DNA of 20,059 bases from Clostridiales bacterium UBA7044 (GTDB lineage Bacteria > Bacillota > Clostridia > Oscillospirales > Oscillospiraceae), in the NCBI GenBank assembly GCA_002493965.1, contig DLAP01000038.1, positions 1 through 20,059 on the forward strand. The letters run 5' to 3'. The notes beneath the pieces are model-generated. The model had not been told where the DNA came from. It saw nothing but the letters and a program-made list of their open reading frames with translations, and did no database searches. Numbering within the stretch: the first letter of the stretch is position 1; each line of letters opens with the position of its first letter. The position numbers and the translations under genes were made by a program. Positions 7,527 to 14,127 of this stretch are shown here, piece by piece.

Positions 7527-9920
7527 TTATCGTTTTACTTCCTGCATGACAAAGCACTCGAAGACATCGCCTTCCCGAATGTCGTTGAACTTGAGGATGC
7601 TCATGCCGCACTCGTAACCAGCGGTGACTTCCTTGACCGCGTCCTTAAACCGCTGCAGAGAGCCCACCTCGCCCTCGTGAATGACGATGTTGTCCCGCAG
7701 AACACGCACCTGGGCATCCCGGGTGACTTTGCCGTCCTTGACCATGCAGCCAGCGATGGTGCCAATGGCGGAGACCTTATAGGTCATGCGCACCTCCGCG
7801 TGGCCGATGACTGCTTCCTCGAACTTGGGCGCCAGCATACCCTTCATGGCCGCCTCGATCTCGTCGATGGCGTCGTAGATCACCCGGTAGAACCGCATAT
7901 CCACATTGGCACGCTGGCCGCTGGCTGCTGCGGCGGCGTCGGGCCGGACATTGAAGCCCACCACAATGGCGCCGGAGGTGGAAGCGAGCAGGATGTCGCT
8001 TTCGTTGATGGCGCCCACGCCCGCGTGAATCACCCGTACCCGGACCTCCTCGTTGGAGATCTTCTCCAGGGAGGCCTTCAACGCCTCAGCGGAGCCCTGA
8101 ACGTCAGCCTTAACGATCAGCGGCAGCTCCTTCATCTCGCCCTCCTGCATCTTGGCAAACAGGTTATCCAGCGTGACCTTCTGCTGGAGCTTAGCCATGG
8201 CGTCCTTCTGGGCCTGACGGCGCTGCTCCACCAGCTCTCTTGCCATCCGCTCGTCGGTAACGGCGTTGAACTCGTCGCCAGGGGTAGGCACATCCGCAAG
8301 ACCCGTGATCTCCACAGGCACGGAGGGACCGGCGGTCTTCACGGTGCGGCCCTTGTCGTTGGTCATCACACGGACACGACCCACGGAGGTGCCCGCAATC
8401 ACAATATCACCCTGCTTCAGGGTACCGTTCTGCACCAGCAGCGTGGCCACAGGGCCACGGGCCTTGTCCAGTCTGGCCTCGATGACGGTGCCCTTGGCAC
8501 GGCGGTTGGGGTTGGCCTTCAGCTCCTGGACCTCGGCGGTGAGCAGCACCATTTCCAGCAGGTTATCCAGGCCCATGCCGGTCTTTGCGGAGATGGGCAC
8601 GATGATGGTATCGCCGCCCCACTCCTCGGGGATCAGATCGTACTTGGTCAGCTGCTCCTTAATCTTATCCGGGTTTGCGGTGGGCTTATCCATTTTATTG
8701 ATCGCCACGATCAGGGGCACATTTGCCGCCTTGGCGTGGTTGATGGATTCCACGGTCTGAGGCATGATGCCGTCGTCGGCGGCCACCACCAGAATGGCGA
8801 TGTCCGTAGACTTGGCGCCCCGGGCACGCATGGAGGTAAAGGCCGCGTGGCCGGGAGTATCCAGGAAGGTGATCATCTGTCCATTCACATCGACAGTATA
8901 TGCGCCAATGTGCTGGGTGATACCCCCCGCCTCACCGGCGGTAACGGAGGTCTTCCGGATGGCGTCCAGAGTGGAGGTCTTGCCATGGTCAACGTGACCC
9001 ATAACCACCACCACGGGGGCCCGGGTCTGAAGCTCTTCGGCGGTGTCCACATGGTCGTCGATGATCTTTTCCTCGATGGTAACGGTAACTTCCTTCTCCA
9101 CCTTGCAGCCCATTTCTGTGGCCACGAACTCGGCGGTATCAAAATCGATGGTCTGGTTGATGGCGGCCATGACGCCGTTGCGCATCAGGCACTTGATGAC
9201 CTCACCGGCGGTCTTCTTCATCCGGGAAGCCAGCTCGCCTACGGTGATTTCCTCGGGAATCTTCACGGTGACAGGGGCCTTCCGGGCTACCTCCATCTGG
9301 AGGCGGCGCATCTTCTCCTGCTCCTCGTTGCGGGACTTGTTGCCCTTGAAGCCATTCTTCTGCTGCTTCTGCTGCTGCTTACCCTTGCCGCCAATGCGCT
9401 GCTTGCCGCCCTGGAAGTTCTGGACCCGCTCGGAGACCAGATTGTCCACATCAGCAAACCGGTTAGCATTGACCTGGACGGCGGAGGTGTCCACCACCCG
9501 GCGCTCCCGCTTCCGCTCCGGCTCCTTGGGCTTCTCCGGCTTGGGGGGCTGGGCGCTGGGGGGATTCTGGACGCTCTGGGGCCGGGCGTTTCCTCCGGAT
9601 TTCTGGCTGCTCTGGTTCTGGGGACGATTTCCCTGGTTCGCCTGCTTCTGAGGCTCTCCCTTCTGGGGTTCCGCCTTTTGAGGCTCCGTCTTCGGCGTTT
9701 CCTTGGGCGCCGCAGACCGCATGGCAAACACCTGCTCGATGGAAGCAATCTGATGCTTCTGAGTCATGTAGTCAAACACCAGGTTCAGCTCCGCGTCCGT
9801 CAGCACCTGGGTGTTGGACTTGGGCTTCTCATAGAACTTTCCGATGATCTCCGAGATCTCCTTAGGCGCCACGCCGAAATCGGCGGCAACCTCCTTAACG
9901 CGATACTTAACAAAACTCAT
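7527..9920 (-). CDS. infB: Translation initiation factor IF-2
   Basis: GTPase that brings fMet-tRNA to the 30S subunit and promotes subunit joining. 797 residues. An IF2 N-terminal helical domain (about 1-55) is followed by a low-complexity Pro/Gln/Lys linker (about 70-200, with repeated EPQK units and a Q/K-rich patch) and a second N domain (about 215-265). The G domain has GHVDHGKT (308-315), DTPGH (354-358) and NKMD (408-411), then the beta-barrel and C-terminal initiator-tRNA-binding domains. GGAGGT lies about 10 nt before the ATG. The 188-nt gap upstream is unusual for this operon and holds an inverted-repeat element. Internal starts making shorter IF-2 forms are possible but not evident. 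Confidence 0.98.
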   Translation of the reverse strand: MSFVKYRVKEVAADFGVAPKEISEIIGKFYEKPKSNTQVLTDAELNLVFDYMTQKHQIASIEQVFAMRSAAPKETPKTEPQKAEPQKGEPQKQANQGNRPQNQSSQKSGGNARPQSVQNPPSAQPPKPEKPKEPERKRERRVVDTSAVQVNANRFADVDNLVSERVQNFQGGKQRIGGKGKQQQKQQKNGFKGNKSRNEEQEKMRRLQMEVARKAPVTVKIPEEITVGELASRMKKTAGEVIKCLMRNGVMAAINQTIDFDTAEFVATEMGCKVEKEVTVTIEEKIIDDHVDTAEELQTRAPVVVVMGHVDHGKTSTLDAIRKTSVTAGEAGGITQHIGAYTVDVNGQMITFLDTPGHAAFTSMRARGAKSTDIAILVVAADDGIMPQTVESINHAKAANVPLIVAINKMDKPTANPDKIKEQLTKYDLIPEEWGGDTIIVPISAKTGMGLDNLLEMVLLTAEVQELKANPNRRAKGTVIEARLDKARGPVATLLVQNGTLKQGDIVIAGTSVGRVRVMTNDKGRTVKTAGPSVPVEITGLADVPTPGDEFNAVTDERMARELVEQRRQAQKDAMAKLQQKVTLDNLFAKMQEGEMKELPLIVKADVQGSAEALKASLEKISNEEVRVRVIHAGVGAINESDILLASTSGAIVVGFNVRPDAAAAASGQRANVDMRFYRVIYDAIDEIEAAMKGMLAPKFEEAVIGHAEVRMTYKVSAIGTIAGCMVKDGKVTRDAQVRVLRDNIVIHEGEVGSLQRFKDAVKEVTAGYECGMSILKFNDIREGDVFECFVMQEVKR

Positions 9921-9944
9921 CTATACACGCACCTCCAAAATGTG

Positions 9945-10056
9945 AAATGCTTCCCGCGCAATGTAAAACGCCAAAAGGGACACAGGAAGTTCGGAGCCAA
10001 TCGCCCTTCCCTCCTTATCTTCCATTTTCGCGTTTTACATCCCGCGTTTCGCATTT
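9945..10056. repeat. Inverted-repeat element between ylxQ and infB
   Basis: Two 32-nt arms (9945-9976 and 10025-10056) are complementary at 25 of 32 positions without gaps, including an uninterrupted 11-bp block ATGTAAAACGC. The loop is 48 nt. The arms are themselves made of degenerate ATGnnAAAnGCG-like units. Two smaller hairpins (10056-10082 and 10084-10096) lie on the ylxQ side. With them it accounts for most of the 188-nt intergenic gap. No coding capacity is seen. It looks like a small non-autonomous inserted element, or an RNA structure in the operon transcript. Confidence 0.7.
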
Positions 10057-10108
10057 GTACCCAACCCACCCTGGCGGGTACAGGTAGTTAAACTACAAAA
10101 TTCCGCCC

Positions 10109-10522
10109 TTACTTCTTTCCTTTTTTCAGATTCCGCTGGTGGGCCTTGGCTTCCGCCTGACGCTTCTTCGCTTTTTCCGCTCTGGCCGTCAGTACGGCGA
10201 TGGCCTCCTGGTTCCTCTCCGGCTGTTCCAGAGCCTGCACCAAAGCCAGAGCCAGGCGCACATCCGTAACGGCCGCGATGGCCAGGCTCATTCTTCCCAC
10301 GGCAGCGCCCATTTCCTCCTTCGTCCCTTCCAGCCGGACGCATTGCTGCTCCGTGCCCGCCGCGAAGGATTTGGCCCGGCGCCAGGTGTGGTCGGAGGCA
10401 TCCCCGGCAACCAGAATCACATAGGCTTTCCCGGCTCTTGCCGCCGCGCCTACCGGCTCCTCTCCCAGCTCCGCCATGCCGCCCTTCCGGGCGATGGCAA
10501 GGTAGTTAAGTCCTCTATTCAT
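10109..10522 (-). CDS. ylxQ: L7Ae/L30e/S12e-fold RNA-binding protein, YlxQ family
   Basis: Predicted small RNA-binding protein of the L7Ae (kink-turn binding) fold, found between ylxR and infB in many Firmicutes; its cellular role is not settled. 137 residues. The core (about 1-100) shows NYLAIARKGG near the N-terminus, a nucleotide-fold style YVILVAGDAS strand, and the late segment AAVTDVRLALALVQAL. After residue 105 it has a basic, helical tail (many K, R, A, Q), longer than the approximately 100-residue Bacillus form. The start overlaps the ylxR stop region by 8 nt, so the two are probably translationally coupled. Identification relies on position and overall pattern. Confidence 0.85.
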   Translation of the reverse strand: MNRGLNYLAIARKGGMAELGEEPVGAAARAGKAYVILVAGDASDHTWRRAKSFAAGTEQQCVRLEGTKEEMGAAVGRMSLAIAAVTDVRLALALVQALEQPERNQEAIAVLTARAEKAKKRQAEAKAHQRNLKKGKK

Positions 10523-10793
10523 GGCCCGCCTCCATTTCCTTTTCCAGCCGGGCGTAGATCTCCTCCGGGATGGTCACGTCCAGGCTCCGGTCCAGGGCTT
10601 TGGAGCGCAGGGCCTTTTTCAGGCACTCTTTGTTCGGGCAGATGTAAGCGCCCCGGCCCGGGGCCTTGCCGCTGAAATCCAGGGACACTGTACCGTCGGT
10701 TCCCCGAACCACCCGGATCAGTTCCCGCTTATTTTTTCGTTCCCGGCAGCCCATACACTGCCGCTGGGGAATTTTCTTCTGCACCTGTTCCAT
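10515..10793 (-). CDS. ylxR: YlxR/RnpM (DUF448) RNase P modulator family protein
   Basis: 92 residues. It carries the DUF448 signature QRQCMGCRERKNKRELIRVV near the N-terminus, the GKAPGRGAYICP block and C-terminal helix with the CLKKALRSKALDR segment. Family knowledge: the Bacillus protein has been described as RnpM, which binds RNase P RNA and lowers its activity; earlier structural work proposed nucleic-acid binding. It sits directly after nusA (26-nt gap) and overlaps ylxQ. The start is uncertain: AAGGAGG at 10796-10802 is only 2 nt from the ATG at 10793, unusually tight, whereas a GTG at codon 4 (10784) has 11-nt spacing. I keep the ATG by convention. Confidence 0.93.
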   Translation of the reverse strand: MEQVQKKIPQRQCMGCRERKNKRELIRVVRGTDGTVSLDFSGKAPGRGAYICPNKECLKKALRSKALDRSLDVTIPEEIYARLEKEMEAGHE

Positions 10794-10819
10794 CCCCTCC
10801 TTTTTTACCGGAGTATCGG

Positions 10820-11974
10820 TTATTCCGCTTCCCCGCTGACTTCCTCTTTGGCCGCTTCCTCAGGCTCTGCCTGGGAAGCGGGCTTAATGTCGATCTTATA
10901 GCCGGTCAGTCTTGCGGCCAGGCGGGCGTTCTGGCCCTCCTTGCCGATGGCCAGAGACAGCTGGTCGTCCGGAACCACCACCCGGCAGGCCTTCTGTCCG
11001 GGGATCAGGCTCACGGAAATCACGTCCGCCGGGCTCAGAGCCGCCCGCACATACTGGCAGGGGTCCTCGCTCCAGACCACGATATCAATTTTCTCGCCCT
11101 TCAGCTCCTCCACAACGGCGCCCACACGGCCGCCCCGGGGGCCTACGCAGGCGCCCACAGGATCGATGCCCTCCATGGTAGCACGAACCGCCATCTTGGA
11201 CCGGGAGCCGGCCTCTCTGGCGATATTGCGGATCTCCACCTGGCCCTCGGCGATTTCCGGGGTCTCCAGCTCAAACAGGCGGCGCACCAGGTTGGGATGG
11301 GTGCGGGAAACGTGGACCAGGGGACCACGGCCGGGCTTGCGAACCTCCAGCACATAGACCCGAACCAGGCTGCCTTCGCTGTAGCTCTCTCCCGGGATCT
11401 GCTCAGAGGCCCTAAGCACCGCGTCGGAGGCGTCATTGCCCTGGCCGATCCGGACGAAGACATCGCCAGTAGCGGGATCCTGCCGCAGCACCGTACCGGT
11501 GAGCAGCTCCTGAGCCTTGCTGGAGTAGGACTCGTACATGACGCCGCGCTCGGCCTCCCGGATGCCCTGAATGACCACCTGCTTGGCCGTCTGGGCGGCG
11601 ATGCGGCCAAACTTGGCAATGTCCACGGGAATATTCACCAGGTCGCCCACCTGGACGTCGGGGTCAATGTTCCGAGCGGCATCGATCTGGATTTCCAGAG
11701 CAGTGTCCTCCAGCTCCTCCACGGCGGTCTTCACAATGTGCATGGACAGACCCTTTTCGCTCAGGTCCACAACCACGTTGTCGGCGGGGACATCCCGACG
11801 GTCCTCCCGGTCCTTCCGGTAGGCGTTGGTCAGGGCCTGCTTCAGCCGCTCCACCATATAATCCACAGGGATTCCCTTGAGCTTTTCCAGCTCCCGCAGG
11901 GAATCAAAGATCTCAGCGCCGATGTCCACCTTGGGGGCTTCGGCCTTCTTTTTGGCATTTTTTCTGGCTGCCAT
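10820..11974 (-). CDS. nusA: Transcription termination/antitermination factor NusA
   Basis: Binds RNA polymerase and the nascent RNA, modulating pausing, intrinsic termination and antitermination. 384 residues, the Gram-positive length without the acidic C-terminal repeats of E. coli. The N-terminal polymerase-binding domain covers about 20-140, S1 about 150-215, KH1 about 245-320 with DPVGACVGPRGGRV (271-284), and KH2 about 325-365 with LAIGKEGQNARLAARL. A basic start (AARKNAKKK) and an acidic tail flank these. AGGAGG precedes the ATG, 36 nt after rimP. A terminator-like hairpin in the operon leader could be the target for autoregulation. Confidence 0.98.
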   Translation of the reverse strand: MAARKNAKKKAEAPKVDIGAEIFDSLRELEKLKGIPVDYMVERLKQALTNAYRKDREDRRDVPADNVVVDLSEKGLSMHIVKTAVEELEDTALEIQIDAARNIDPDVQVGDLVNIPVDIAKFGRIAAQTAKQVVIQGIREAERGVMYESYSSKAQELLTGTVLRQDPATGDVFVRIGQGNDASDAVLRASEQIPGESYSEGSLVRVYVLEVRKPGRGPLVHVSRTHPNLVRRLFELETPEIAEGQVEIRNIAREAGSRSKMAVRATMEGIDPVGACVGPRGGRVGAVVEELKGEKIDIVVWSEDPCQYVRAALSPADVISVSLIPGQKACRVVVPDDQLSLAIGKEGQNARLAARLTGYKIDIKPASQAEPEEAAKEEVSGEAE

Positions 11975-12010
11975 TTCTAACTTTCCTCCTATATAGAATA
12001 GTAAAAAAAC

Positions 12011-12463
12011 TCAAAATTCCACACGAAGCCGCACCAGAGCGACCTCGCTTTTTTGAAATACAATGGTTTCCTTCCCCGCTTCCACGGTCAGAACCCCATC
12101 CTGGTAGTCCCGCAGTACGCAGGGCAGCTCCTTCAGGCCGTTTCTTGGGCGGTACAGCTTCACGGTAATGGGGCTGCCCAGAAACCGTTCAAAATCAGAG
12201 GGCCGCTTCAGCGCCCGTTCCAGTCCGGCGGAGCAGACCTCAAAATGGTAGGAGCCGGGGATGGGGTCCTTCTCGTCCAGGATGGGATCCACCGCCCGGG
12301 AGACGGCTTCGCAGTCGTCAATGTCCACGCCGCCCTCCTTGTCCAGATACAGCCGCAGGAAATATTCGCTGCCCTCCCGGACATATTCCACGTCCCATAA
12401 TTCGCACCCATGGGCTTCCACAATGGGTTTTGCGAACTGTGTAACCTCTTCGGTCACTTTCAA
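12011..12463 (-). CDS. rimP: Ribosome maturation factor RimP
   Basis: Needed for efficient assembly of the 30S subunit, acting with S19 and S12 incorporation. 150 residues, full family length. The N-terminal domain shows HGCELWDVEYVREG and the conserved DPILDEKDPIPGSYHFEV followed by CSAGLERAL; the C-terminal SH3-like domain begins near residue 88. The start is TTG at 12463, with AAGGA about 6 nt upstream; a GTG at codon 3 (12457) is an alternative. It is the first gene of the nusA-infB operon, about 72 nt after the predicted transcription start, with a terminator-like hairpin in between. Confidence 0.95.
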   Translation of the reverse strand: MKVTEEVTQFAKPIVEAHGCELWDVEYVREGSEYFLRLYLDKEGGVDIDDCEAVSRAVDPILDEKDPIPGSYHFEVCSAGLERALKRPSDFERFLGSPITVKLYRPRNGLKELPCVLRDYQDGVLTVEAGKETIVFQKSEVALVRLRVEF

Positions 12464-12487
12464 ACAGAATCCTTCCCTTCTTCAATC

Positions 12488-12516
12488 AAAAAGAGAGGCG
12501 CTTGCGCCTCTCTTTT
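12488..12516 (-). terminator. Terminator-like hairpin in the rimP-nusA leader
   Basis: A 12-bp perfect stem AAAAGAGAGGCG/CGCCTCTCTTTT (12489-12500 with 12505-12516) with a 4-nt loop. On the minus strand the stem ends in a short run of five T (12492-12488). It lies inside the predicted leader, between the promoter and the rimP TTG. Bacillus NusA is known to control its own operon through a NusA-dependent intrinsic terminator in the leader; the same use here is an inference. It would also end plus-strand transcription weakly. Confidence 0.75.
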
Positions 12517-12541
12517 CCTACATACCTTCATTAACGGTAGT

Positions 12542-12570
12542 ATTATACCACCCTTTTCCCGGTTTGGCAA
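12542..12570 (-). promoter_or_regulatory. Sigma-A promoter of the rimP-nusA-infB operon
   Basis: Minus-strand TTGCCA (12565-12570), 17-nt spacer, perfect TATAAT (12542-12547). Predicted start near 12535. The divergent TAXI transporter promoter has the same TTGCCA-17-TATAAT arrangement. Confidence 0.85.
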
Positions 12571-13026
12571 GAGGGATTTCTCAGAAATTCACACTTTTTT
12601 CTGGTTCTTTTCGGAAAAATCCGCATGCTGGGTGTCAGCACCACAATAAAGGAAAGCATCGATAGCATGTGGATTTTTTGTGCATCTGCACCGATTGCCC
12701 CGTTAGGGGCGAGGGGCGGGCACTTAAATAAAATATTTACTGTGAATGCGCAGCTTTCACAGTAAATCCCGCCGTTACCGCCCATGCCCCTTCCTTTCCC
12801 CTCTATCCCGTCCCACGGAGCGGAACGCGGCGCTGCCTTGCAAGCCAAAATTTCCCTCATTTTCCTTCCATCCATTGTCTATTATGTACAGGAGCGAAAG
12901 GTGGATGGTTCCCATTTTGCCCCGTTTTTGCATTTTATCCAAACATATCTCTCATATTTGGTTTTCAGAATTTGTCTGAATCTGGCAATATCCCATTTAT
13001 CTGCCAATAAAATGCAATTTTTATGC
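12571..13026. other. Divergent intergenic region without a recognisable gene
   Basis: About 455 nt separate the two divergent promoters. I see no supported coding region. It holds a 12-bp dyad GTGCA-TC-TGCAC (12680-12691), a small G/C hairpin (12697-12710), a strong 12-bp inverted repeat (12735-12767) and an AT-rich stretch (about 12925-13026) with several dyads close to the TAXI promoter, including an 11-bp pair (12928-12938 with 13007-13017). The 12780-12880 part is C-rich and unremarkable. Long stretches differ in base composition, suggesting a composite of old insertions. Confidence 0.5.
12735..12767. repeat. Perfect 12-bp inverted repeat
   Basis: ATTTACTGTGAA (12735-12746) and its exact complement (12756-12767) are separated by 9 nt. 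No T tract follows on either side. It could be an operator-like site, a remnant of a dispersed element or an RNA hairpin; nothing transcribed is predicted to cross it. Confidence 0.65.
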
Positions 13027-13055
13027 TTGCCAAATTGCAAGAGGCGTAGTATAAT
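13027..13055 (+). promoter_or_regulatory. Sigma-A promoter of the TAXI transporter genes
   Basis: TTGCCA (13027-13032), 17-nt spacer, TATAAT (13050-13055). Predicted start near 13062, leader of about 45 nt. A short dyad CTTGC/GCAAG (13026-13030 with 13037-13041) overlaps the -35 box and could be a regulator site. Confidence 0.8.
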
Positions 13056-13091
13056 CATTGCATTCACACTTTGGAAAGACATTCCAGAGAG

Positions 13092-13098
13092 AAGGAGG
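13092..13098 (+). promoter_or_regulatory. Ribosome binding site that sets the TAXI binding-protein start
   Basis: AAGGAGG is 9 nt before the ATG at 13108 but only 3 nt before the ATG at 13102, so the second ATG (start of MKKILSVILA) is favoured. Confidence 0.8.
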
Positions 13099-13107
13099 AA
13101 AATGATT

Positions 13108-14064
13108 ATGAAGAAAATCCTGTCTGTTATCCTGGCCCTGACCCTGATCCTGACCCTGACCGCCTGCGGCGGCTCCGGCGCGTCCAAAATGACCATGGGC
13201 ACCGGCGGCACCGCCGGCACCTACTACGCCTTCGGCGGCGTGCTGGCCCAGTACATGAAGAACCACGCAGGCATTGACGTGACCGTGGTCTCCACCGACG
13301 GCTCCAAGGCAAACATCGAGTCCATCGATGCCGGCGACTACCAGCTGGGCACCGTCCAGTCCGACGTAATGGCCTATGCCTGGCAGGGCACCCGTTCCTT
13401 CGACGGCAGCAAGATCGATTCTTTCCGTGTGGTGGCTGGTCTGTACGCTGAGTCTGTCCAGCTGATCACCATGGATCCCGCCATCAAGACCGTTGCCGAC
13501 CTGAAGGGCAGAGCCGTTTCCATCGGTGCTCCCGGCTCCGGCGTTTACTTCAACGCAACAGACGTGCTGGCCGCCGCTGGCCTGAGTGAAAGTGACATCA
13601 AGGCCCAGTATCAGAGCTTCGCCGATTCCACCGACGCTCTGAAGGATGGTAAGATCGACGCCGCCTTCATCGTGGCTGGCGCTCCCACCGCCGCCATCAC
13701 CGAGCTGTGCACCACCAACGACGCTTTCCTGGTCCCCATCGACGGCGACATCGCCGATAAGCTCATGGCTGACTGCCCCTTCTACACCGTATACAACATC
13801 CCCGCCGGCACCTACAACGGCCAGACCGAGGATGTGAAGACCGTCACCGTAAAGGCCACCCTGATCGTCTCCGCTGACGCATCCGAGGAGGATGTCTACA
13901 ACCTGACCAAGGCCATCTTCGACAACGTGGACGCCATCACCGCCGAGAACGGCAAGGGCGCGGAGCTGTCCATTGAAAACGCCACCAGCGGCATGACCGC
14001 CCCCTTCCACGCCGGCGCTGCCAAGTACTTCGCCGAGAAGGGTGTCACCGTAGAAACCAATTAA
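13108..14064 (+). CDS. TAXI-family TRAP transporter solute-binding lipoprotein
   Basis: Captures the substrate outside the membrane and hands it to the TRAP membrane subunit. 318 residues. A lipoprotein signal peptide (1-19) ends in the lipobox LTAC with Cys20 as the lipid-anchored residue. The mature protein begins with a short linker and the TAXI hallmark GTGGTAGTYYAFGGVLAQY, followed by the two-lobed NMT1-like fold with GDYQLGTVQSDVMAYA, LKGRAVSIGAPGSG and GKIDAAFIVAGAPT. TAXI substrates are poorly known (some import glutamate or other carboxylates), so none is assigned. Codon use is strongly biased to C-ending codons, suggesting high expression. The fused permease follows 63 nt downstream after a terminator hairpin. 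Confidence 0.95.
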   Translation: MKKILSVILALTLILTLTACGGSGASKMTMGTGGTAGTYYAFGGVLAQYMKNHAGIDVTVVSTDGSKANIESIDAGDYQLGTVQSDVMAYAWQGTRSFDGSKIDSFRVVAGLYAESVQLITMDPAIKTVADLKGRAVSIGAPGSGVYFNATDVLAAAGLSESDIKAQYQSFADSTDALKDGKIDAAFIVAGAPTAAITELCTTNDAFLVPIDGDIADKLMADCPFYTVYNIPAGTYNGQTEDVKTVTVKATLIVSADASEEDVYNLTKAIFDNVDAITAENGKGAELSIENATSGMTAPFHAGAAKYFAEKGVTVETN

Positions 14065-14082
14065 GTCTTTTCGTCCAAGTTT

Positions 14083-14113
14083 GGCTGCGGCGAATTTCGC
14101 CGCAGCCTTTTTT
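14083..14113 (+). terminator. Terminator hairpin between TAXI binding protein and permease
   Basis: Perfect 10-bp stem GGCTGCGGCG/CGCCGCAGCC (14083-14092 with 14098-14107), 5-nt loop, then six T (14108-14113). As no promoter is seen between it and the permease, it probably ends only part of the transcripts, leaving more binding protein than permease. Confidence 0.88.
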
Positions 14114-14127
14114 CCAAGGAGGTCGCC

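Noticed and set aside
7488..10091. A very long open frame on the plus strand opposite infB (about 867 codons, rich in Leu, Gly, His)
   Set aside because: It is exactly antisense to infB, has no ribosome site or domain motif, and arises from the GC-biased third codon positions of the real gene.
12640..12680. Similarity of GGAAAGCATC ... ATTTTTTGTG to the TAXI terminator at 16086-16130, suggesting a decayed terminator
   Set aside because: Only about 10 bases are shared, and no stem forms here, so chance cannot be excluded.
12543..12875. Minus-strand open frame upstream of rimP
   Set aside because: It overlaps the operon promoter, has no ribosome site, and its product resembles no protein family I know.
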